From: Lactobacillus gigeriorum DSM 23908 = CRBIP 24.85
GTDB lineage: Bacteria > Bacillota > Bacilli > Lactobacillales > Lactobacillaceae
DNA: 38,051 nt
Assembly: GCF_000296855.1 (NCBI RefSeq)
Contig: NZ_CAKC01000048.1
Location: 1 to 38,051, forward strand
Direction: 5' to 3'
The position numbers and the translations under genes were made by a program. Below, piece by piece: positions 32,751 to 38,051 of this stretch. Each line of letters starts with the position of its first letter. The first letter of the stretch is position 1. Under the pieces are notes generated by a model, which saw nothing but the letters and a program-made list of their open reading frames with translations, had not been told where the DNA came from and did no database searches.

Positions 32751-33401
32751 TCACTCCTTATAATTTTGATCTTCATAACCTACAACTGTATCTGTTTGAA
32801 TATTTGTACCAAAACCAATATATAAATGAGCTTCAGTTTTATTTTCAAATGGAGCTTGCTTAGTGTTAGCTTGAGCAATTACATAGCTATCTGCAGTATT
32901 AACAACCTCAAAGTAAAGCTCTCTCTGAACAGTAGCTTGAGCAAGATTAATCTTAATATCGTAGATCATGTTTGCCGGTAAAGTGATATTCAGCATGTAC
33001 TTCATACTGTTAACTTTATCTGGTGTAATATCTGCAGATTCAGCTTCAACTATGGCCAAACGCTTAGCATAATCAACATCTACATGTGATTTTAAATTCA
33101 TAATCTCAAGTAAATGATTAAGGTATCTCTTAGTTAAAGGCTTTGGTGGTAATAATCTTAAAAGCACATTATTGCGTCTGGTTTCAAGACTTGCACCTAA
33201 ATCCGGCTTAATTCCTGCTTGATCTTCAAAAACTGAAATTCCCTTTTCATCGGCTTGAATAATGAATTCATTTAAAAGTGTTCGATTAATTTCTCCATCA
33301 AACTGATACAGTCCTTTAGATTGTGCTTTTAAGAGTTCCTCCATTTCATACACGCCATTGTAATAGTCAGGCATATATTTAAGGAGTTCATTCTTATCCA
33401 T
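32751..33401 (-). CDS. YmfQ/XkdU-like baseplate protein (DUF2313)
   Basis: This 216-residue baseplate protein is of the YmfQ/XkdU type, recognised by the early LLKYMPDYYNGVYEMEELL, the segment LETRRNNVLLRLLPP and its position right after the baseplate J protein. In Mu-like and PBSX-like phages the homologue connects baseplate wedge to fibre. Its ATG lies 8 bases inside the end of the J gene. Confidence 0.82.
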   Translation of the reverse strand: MDKNELLKYMPDYYNGVYEMEELLKAQSKGLYQFDGEINRTLLNEFIIQADEKGISVFEDQAGIKPDLGASLETRRNNVLLRLLPPKPLTKRYLNHLLEIMNLKSHVDVDYAKRLAIVEAESADITPDKVNSMKYMLNITLPANMIYDIKINLAQATVQRELYFEVVNTADSYVIAQANTKQAPFENKTEAHLYIGFGTNIQTDTVVGYEDQNYKE

Positions 33402-34539
33402 TTACCGTCACCTCACCTAAAACCGGAAGTTGTGAGGTGGTATTGTTAAACACAAGTTGTAGATCTTCATCTTTACCGTTAAGCCGTGGCATTGTAGCAT
33501 TTGCTACACCTTCCAGCATCATTACCCTAGAAAGGATCTTTGAGCGGTAAACAATCAAAGAATAACCTCGGCCAACTGTAGGATTAACAGTGCTCCAATC
33601 TCTACGCAATGATTTAAAGAATTCTTCAAGTGATGTTTTAATATTCGCCCTGATAGAATCGATATTTACACTATCAACAATGGTTACATTCATTGCTATA
33701 TCAACAGTAAAAGCCTCAGGGGCTGTAACAGTTACCCTATGATCAATTGGAGCTAAACCATATCCTTGTGTGGTAGATTCTTCAGGATCAATTTCTTCCT
33801 TAACTTTTTTAACTAGAGTTGAACTAGCTGGCATCAGATCATTATTCAAAATAACTAGTTTAACCGTACCTGGCCCGTCCCAAGTCGGATAAACCTGAGT
33901 TGCACCAACATCATGAATCTTACTAGTCATGTCTAAATAATCCGCTACGTTACCGCCGTAGGCTACCCAACTATTGGAATTTAAAAGTCGTGCTCTTAAA
34001 TGATCATCATTTTCTTCATCCCTAGCAGGAATAGTAATTTCAATGATCTCAGCCCATGCTAAATTATCATTAGGAGTAACCGGCAAAACTTGGCCCAAAT
34101 AACTATTAGCAATTGTTCCTGATTCTTCAGCTTGCATTTCTGCAGTGCCATCATCATTTGCTTTTATGACTGTATAAAAAATAGGTGATTCTGCAATACT
34201 TGCAAATCTATCACCTACTTCAACATTTACTGGATTACCATCATCATCATTAAATCTAGCCTTAACTTCTGTGTTAGTGGCTGCATATCTACTGGTGCCA
34301 TGTTCAACCGCTCTATAGTCCAAAAACTCGCCTTGAGCGGTTTTAATATATGTTTCTCGTATGATATTTGCTAATGATAAAGACTGTTGAGCACTCACCA
34401 TAGCTGCTGGAGCTACAGCATCATAAATGATTGAGCCTTCACGTTTATCAATGTCCTTCGGCACATTATCTAGCATTAAATTTAGCCAATAATCATGGTT
34501 TTGAGCTTCTAATTCATCGGCTAATTCATTAGGATTCAT
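33394..34539 (-). CDS. Baseplate J-like protein (XkdT-like)
   Basis: This 381-residue structural protein of contractile-tail baseplates is of the gpJ/XkdT family. Typical parts are the early DKREGSIIYDAVAPAA, YIKTAQGEFLDYRA, the GTIANSYLGQVLPV segment and the ARDEENDDHLRARLL motif. The ATG at 34539 overlaps the XkdS-like gene end by 11 bases, showing coupled translation. Its presence is the main sign of a myovirus-type or PBSX-type tail. Confidence 0.92.
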   Translation of the reverse strand: MNPNELADELEAQNHDYWLNLMLDNVPKDIDKREGSIIYDAVAPAAMVSAQQSLSLANIIRETYIKTAQGEFLDYRAVEHGTSRYAATNTEVKARFNDDDGNPVNVEVGDRFASIAESPIFYTVIKANDDGTAEMQAEESGTIANSYLGQVLPVTPNDNLAWAEIIEITIPARDEENDDHLRARLLNSNSWVAYGGNVADYLDMTSKIHDVGATQVYPTWDGPGTVKLVILNNDLMPASSTLVKKVKEEIDPEESTTQGYGLAPIDHRVTVTAPEAFTVDIAMNVTIVDSVNIDSIRANIKTSLEEFFKSLRRDWSTVNPTVGRGYSLIVYRSKILSRVMMLEGVANATMPRLNGKDEDLQLVFNNTTSQLPVLGEVTVNG

Positions 34540-34942
34540 CTACTATATCCACCTCACTTTCAAACCCAACCCGACCATAAACAGTATTAGCAAAACCTTC
34601 TACGATAATAGAATCACTGCCTGATTGCTCACATCTTGTAATTTCAACACTAGTAATTCGATCATCTGCTTCTAAAGCTTCAACAGTCATTCTTTCAGCT
34701 TCTGATAATGCATAATTAATAGATTCTCCAATTAATTCAGGCAAATCATTACCATACTGTTCATCATAAATTTGATAAACAAATCTTTCTGTTTTAAGAA
34801 TTTTGTCTACAGCTTGTTGCATTGCATCAAGTTCATCAGTCATGCCACGAATTCGACCGTTAGCAACTTTAAAAGTATAGGTAGGGCTTTGATCATCTTC
34901 TTCATCATCAAGATCAGCATCATCTAAATATGCATCTTCCAT
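34529..34942 (-). CDS. DUF2634 / XkdS-like baseplate protein
   Basis: This protein is related to gp25-type baseplate wedge proteins. The pattern PTYTFKVANGRIRGMTDELDA, KILKTERF and YDEQYGNDLPEL is characteristic. I prefer the ATG at 34942 (137 residues), just after the previous gene's stop and with GGGG upstream. An ATG at 35026 would add 28 residues that overlap the DUF2577 gene. Near the start is a strongly acidic stretch (DDADLDDEEDD). Confidence 0.85.
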   Translation of the reverse strand: MEDAYLDDADLDDEEDDQSPTYTFKVANGRIRGMTDELDAMQQAVDKILKTERFVYQIYDEQYGNDLPELIGESINYALSEAERMTVEALEADDRITSVEITRCEQSGSDSIIVEGFANTVYGRVGFESEVDIVDES

Positions 34943-34967
34943 TAATGCCCCAACATTAATTTCTTCA

Positions 34968-35369
34968 TCAGAATCCAAAACCGTCTTCACCCAACCTTTC
35001 AAATAAATAGAACTGTTGACCACCATCCAAACGGATCATTGTAACCTTATCACCTTTTTCAAGTGAATTATCAAATTCAATGTACATTGATGTTTTCTTA
35101 AAACTTAAATCAGCCTTACTGATATTAGCTGTATCGTGGTGGCCATGAAAAGTCATATCTGCAGAACCTTTCATAATTGCATTACCTTGCAGTTTGAATT
35201 TTCCAATATGTTTACCCAGAACAATAAAATCATCAGTCAAAACCATATTATTGGATAATTGAACCTTTAAAGGCTTAGCACTAATCACAGTTCCATATAC
35301 AACATCTGAATAATCACTTGGTTTACCACCACGTTTTGTCATTAACTCATAGAGCCGTTTACCTGCCAT
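34968..35369 (-). CDS. DUF2577 / XkdR-like phage protein
   Basis: This 133-residue protein is typical of DUF2577: a short helical start, DVVYGTVISAKPLKVQLSNNMVL with the OB-like strand pattern, and the end GDKVTMIRLDGGQQFYLFERL. It lies between XkdQ- and XkdS-like genes as in PBSX, with a 28-base overlap with the XkdQ-like gene. It is thought to belong to the tail hub or baseplate; its exact role is not known. Confidence 0.85.
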   Translation of the reverse strand: MAGKRLYELMTKRGGKPSDYSDVVYGTVISAKPLKVQLSNNMVLTDDFIVLGKHIGKFKLQGNAIMKGSADMTFHGHHDTANISKADLSFKKTSMYIEFDNSLEKGDKVTMIRLDGGQQFYLFERLGEDGFGF

Positions 35370-36409
35370 GATTGCCCCACCTTCATTGTTAATTCACATG
35401 TATAATCTTGACCAAAGTTGTGGACTGCCTTCAGAATTGGACAATCCTTGAACTTCTTTTTGTAATCTTTGATGCTTACTGTTACATAGTTACCAGGAAC
35501 TAAATCAGTTCGACCAATACAAGTGATTTTTAATTGTTTGTTAGCCATATTACGATTCTTAAGCTCATTTTTAGCTTGTTGAACCATTTGAGCATCATTA
35601 GCTTTCTTTTTGGCATTTACTACTTTTTGAAGCTTACCCCATTGCTTAGCAGAAGGCATGGTTACAGTTTTTGATTCAATCGTAGTGGTTTTAGGATCAT
35701 CTGCACTAGTTTGAGTTTTTGATGTTTTCTTACTCTTTTTACTATCTTTCTTTACGACCTTTACAACATTGTAAGTATTATCAATATCAACTGAATAATC
35801 ATAATCAGTTAATCCGGACTTATCACCTACAACGATATCAAGCTTTTTGTAAGGGAACTTTCTTAGTTCAACAGTATCGTAGTTATCAAAGATCAAATAA
35901 TGCTTATGAGTGTTTTTAGTTGTTGCACTCATTGCACTCTTAATCATGTCAAAATACGTTTTACCGTCATCAACTTCAGCTTTGCATTTATGACTTGACC
36001 CAGCCACAACTTTTGCTTTAATTCCTGCACGTTTACTTACTTCTTTGAACCGTTCACTTAATGTCCCAGCCTTAAATACAATAGAATCTTCATTCTTTAA
36101 GTAGCGGCTAGGGCCATAGCATTTAACAGTAATGTTATGATTTTTATCAAAACCATACTTAAAAACATAACCGTAAAAGATTTTCTTCTTTTTGTAAGAA
36201 AATGAAATGATATCTCCTGTATAAGGAATAATTGGCTTTTCATCGAATACTAGTTTGAAATCAAACTGAGATGCTGAAAAATTGGTGTCAATAGTCCATT
36301 TGACTGAATCATCAACTACAAGATGACTGATATCATAACTTGCACGGCTTTTTGAGTGAGTAAAGTGAGTAGATCTACGATTTAAAGTCATTTTAATAGC
36401 ATCTGTCAT
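35342..36409 (-). CDS. XkdQ-like tail hub protein
   Basis: This 355-residue protein is of the XkdQ/YqbQ type, related to the phage late control protein D (gp27-like hub). It shows the early VDDSVKWTIDTNFSASQFDF, GDIISFSYKKKKIFYGYVF and CYGPSRYLKNEDSI, then the tail LVPGNYVTVSI. A lysine- and threonine-rich linker sits near residues 222-250. It overlaps the genes on both sides by 4 and 28 bases. Confidence 0.88.
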   Translation of the reverse strand: MTDAIKMTLNRRSTHFTHSKSRASYDISHLVVDDSVKWTIDTNFSASQFDFKLVFDEKPIIPYTGDIISFSYKKKKIFYGYVFKYGFDKNHNITVKCYGPSRYLKNEDSIVFKAGTLSERFKEVSKRAGIKAKVVAGSSHKCKAEVDDGKTYFDMIKSAMSATTKNTHKHYLIFDNYDTVELRKFPYKKLDIVVGDKSGLTDYDYSVDIDNTYNVVKVVKKDSKKSKKTSKTQTSADDPKTTTIESKTVTMPSAKQWGKLQKVVNAKKKANDAQMVQQAKNELKNRNMANKQLKITCIGRTDLVPGNYVTVSIKDYKKKFKDCPILKAVHNFGQDYTCELTMKVGQSWQVNGSMS

Positions 36410-37104
36410 GATCTTTTTACCTCACTCATTTTCACCCAACCACGAGCTTTACCGTTTATACCAACACAAACTGGATATTCACGACCAGGAACAATGTATA
36501 AAACTTCACGCTTAGCATTCTTTTCATACATTCCTGCTCCTTTGCCATAACTATCAGCATGTAATCGACCATTAACAGAAACAGTTGACCCAACATTAAT
36601 CTTTTTAGCAGGCTTAGAGCGCTTCTTAGCTGGTTTAGAACGTCCACGCTTTTTAGGATTTTTCTTTTTCTCATAACTAAATTTACGATATTGTTTTAAT
36701 TCTAAAGTATAGGCATATTCATCAGCCCAACCATTCTCTAAACCATATTCAAAACTAGCAATAGTCATCAACATTGAAATATCTGTTTTGGTAACCACGA
36801 ATCTAACTTTGTGGTTTTTGCTTTGCATTGATTTAATTTTCTTAACATAGGTAGCCTGCTTATGTGGACTTTTAGTCGCTACATAGTGAGCACCAACCGT
36901 AGGAAAAACAGAATTAATTGATACACCTACTAGCTTTAATTTACCAGGAATGTTTACTTCACCTAAGTTAACAATGGTTTCAGAATGATCATCTGTTTCA
37001 TATTTCAACTTAACATCTTTCGGATTCACCGGAATTTGAAGATTTTCACCAGTAGTTTGATCTTTTATGTAAAATTCCAGACCACTTCTATCAGGCATAT
37101 TCAT
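36406..37104 (-). CDS. XkdP-like tail protein with basic linker and SH3-like end
   Basis: This 232-residue protein follows the tape measure, as XkdP does. The N-terminal 125 residues (LQIPVNPKDVKLKYETDDH, NLGEVNIPGKLKLVGVSINS) match the XkdP core. Instead of the usual LysM end there is a very basic linker (KKNPKKRGRSKPAKKRSK) and a C-terminal domain of about 65 residues that looks SH3-like (GSTVSVNGRLHADSYG, ARGWVKMSEV). The start could be GTG 37107, ATG 37104 or ATG 37098; AGGA spacing favours one of the last two. Confidence 0.8.
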   Translation of the reverse strand: MNMPDRSGLEFYIKDQTTGENLQIPVNPKDVKLKYETDDHSETIVNLGEVNIPGKLKLVGVSINSVFPTVGAHYVATKSPHKQATYVKKIKSMQSKNHKVRFVVTKTDISMLMTIASFEYGLENGWADEYAYTLELKQYRKFSYEKKKNPKKRGRSKPAKKRSKPAKKINVGSTVSVNGRLHADSYGKGAGMYEKNAKREVLYIVPGREYPVCVGINGKARGWVKMSEVKRS

Positions 37105-37110
37105 CACTTC

Positions 37111-38051
37111 CTAACTTAATGATTTATCAGCTTGTTCCATGATCTTTTGTTCAAGTCTATCTAATAATTCATCTGCATCTTGCTCAGGATTGCCAGAGCT
37201 GTTAATTACAATGGCACCTGATTGAATATTTACAGATTGATTGTTGCTAGTATTAGTAGATAAATTTGAAGATAAAACAGAAGCAGGTGTAATAGTATCT
37301 GTTCCTGTTCCTAAATCAGAACTGCTAATGCTCTTTTCATCAAAGCTTTGATTACCAGTAATTGATCCTAGAACACCAACATTAGCTGTTTTACCGTTTA
37401 AACCAGTAATTGCGCCTACGAGATCATAAACGCTATCTGTAGCTCTATCAAAGCTATCAGCTAATAAATCTCCTGTATTAAATTGATCCATTTCAGGAGC
37501 ACCAATTGTAGGATGCATACCACTAGCGGCATCAACTACACCTTGTGCCATATTTGCAGAAGCATTAGTTGCGGCACTAGCATCCTTGTTAAGACCAATG
37601 ATTAAACCTTGATCAACCCATCTACCATATTGCCTAAACAATCTTGATGGAGAACCAATATGAAGCAGACCTTTAGCAGCATTTACTACACTGCTTGCCA
37701 CTTTGCTTACTGCATTTACAGCGGCACCAATCATTGAGGTAATACCGTTAATCAAACCTTGGATCAGGTCACGACCTACACCAACTAAGGCACCAGCAAA
37801 ACCTCTAGCAGCACTAACAGCGGCTTGAATACCACTTGAAACTGCAGACACAACTCTACTCATAGCACTTGTAATAGCAGATACCATCATAGAGCCAGCC
37901 ATAATGAACATTGAAACCATAGTCATTACAGCGGCACCTACTGCAACAATTGCAGCAGCTGTCATCATTGCAGCAGCTGCCACAGCGGCTAAACCTGCTG
38001 CTAACATCATAGAAGCAGCAGCTAGCAACATTAAGCCAACTGCGGCTACCA
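37111..38051 (-). CDS. Tape measure protein, C-terminal part (cut by window edge)
   Basis: The frame is open to the right edge, so only the last 313 codons or so are seen. The first 130 visible residues are rich in Ala, Met, Val and Gly and strongly hydrophobic, as in the membrane-active part of tape measure proteins. The stretch GLLHIGSPSRLFRQYGRWV, with Gln-Gly-Leu-Ile-Ile-Gly-Leu-Asn after it, is the well-known end motif of Firmicute tape measures. A Ser/Asn-rich tail follows. It sets tail length and passes through the tail tube. Confidence 0.9.
   Translation of the reverse strand, partial: VAAVGLMLLAAASMMLAAGLAAVAAAAMMTAAAIVAVGAAVMTMVSMFIMAGSMMVSAITSAMSRVVSAVSSGIQAAVSAARGFAGALVGVGRDLIQGLINGITSMIGAAVNAVSKVASSVVNAAKGLLHIGSPSRLFRQYGRWVDQGLIIGLNKDASAATNASANMAQGVVDAASGMHPTIGAPEMDQFNTGDLLADSFDRATDSVYDLVGAITGLNGKTANVGVLGSITGNQSFDEKSISSSDLGTGTDTITPASVLSSNLSTNTSNNQSVNIQSGAIVINSSGNPEQDADELLDRLEQKIMEQADKSLS

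Larger units (their letters stand above)
28042..38051. mobile_element. Prophage, late/lysis end (partial), integrated at tRNA-Leu
   Basis: All genes from the endolysin to the window end are tail or lysis genes on the minus strand, in the order of PBSX-like contractile-tail phages. The lysis end meets the tRNA 3' half. The exact att core cannot be fixed because the second copy lies outside the window. The integrase, replication, packaging and head genes should lie to the right. Confidence 0.9.

Noticed and set aside
36456-36674. 72-codon minus-strand frame inside the XkdP-like gene
   Set aside because: It is an alternative-frame shadow of a well-supported gene, without its own start signal.
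1-38051. CRISPR array, insertion sequence or defence island
   Set aside because: No regularly spaced repeats, transposase motifs or known defence proteins were seen. The only mobile DNA recognised is the prophage.

Overview
The window is AT-rich Gram-positive DNA from a low-GC Firmicute. Gene content and order point to Lactobacillus sensu stricto (acidophilus/gasseri/crispatus-type); the species cannot be fixed from this sequence alone. About 28 kb is ordinary chromosome. The last 10 kb is the late end of an integrated prophage.

Positions 1-9459, read on the minus strand, hold murC, a polA-mutM-coaE-nrdR-dnaB-dnaI cluster for DNA synthesis, repair and helicase loading, and ytpR with a thioredoxin-like gene. 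Positions 9460-21125 hold trmB and ecsBA, then divergent hit, a YtxH-like gene and prsA on the plus strand, then a minus-strand run of a class A penicillin-binding protein, yheA and yhaO/yhaN/yhaM. This is the Bacillus ecs/hit/prsA/yhaMNO neighbourhood, rearranged. A bidirectional terminator separates prsA from yhaM. Positions 21221-28066 hold an RluA-family pseudouridine synthase, fba with a clear promoter and a cre-like box, argS behind a complete T-box leader with a CGU (Arg) specifier, a cell-wall/repair trio (dacA, nnrD, an L,D-transpeptidase) and tRNA-Leu(CAG).

From the 3' end of the tRNA to the end of the window lies a prophage with a contractile-type (PBSX/XkdPQRSTU-like) tail. Read on the minus strand it gives: end of the tape measure, XkdP-, XkdQ-, DUF2577/XkdR-, DUF2634/XkdS-, baseplate J- and YmfQ/XkdU-like proteins, a tail fibre with a pyocin-knob-like C-terminal region, four small fibre-proximal genes, two small membrane proteins (one an LLH-family holin) and a secreted GH25 endolysin with LysM and SLAP-like domains. 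The lysis end abuts the tRNA, so the integrase end should lie beyond the right edge.

The least expected features are in the prophage. A small gene right after the tail fibre is split by a +1 frame change. Its upstream frame ends at CUU UGA, the RF2-type shift codon pair. The gene shares its N-terminal motif with its downstream neighbour. A 49-codon XkdX-like gene, overlapping its neighbour as TAATG, is easily missed. No CRISPR array, insertion sequence or clearly new multi-gene system was found.
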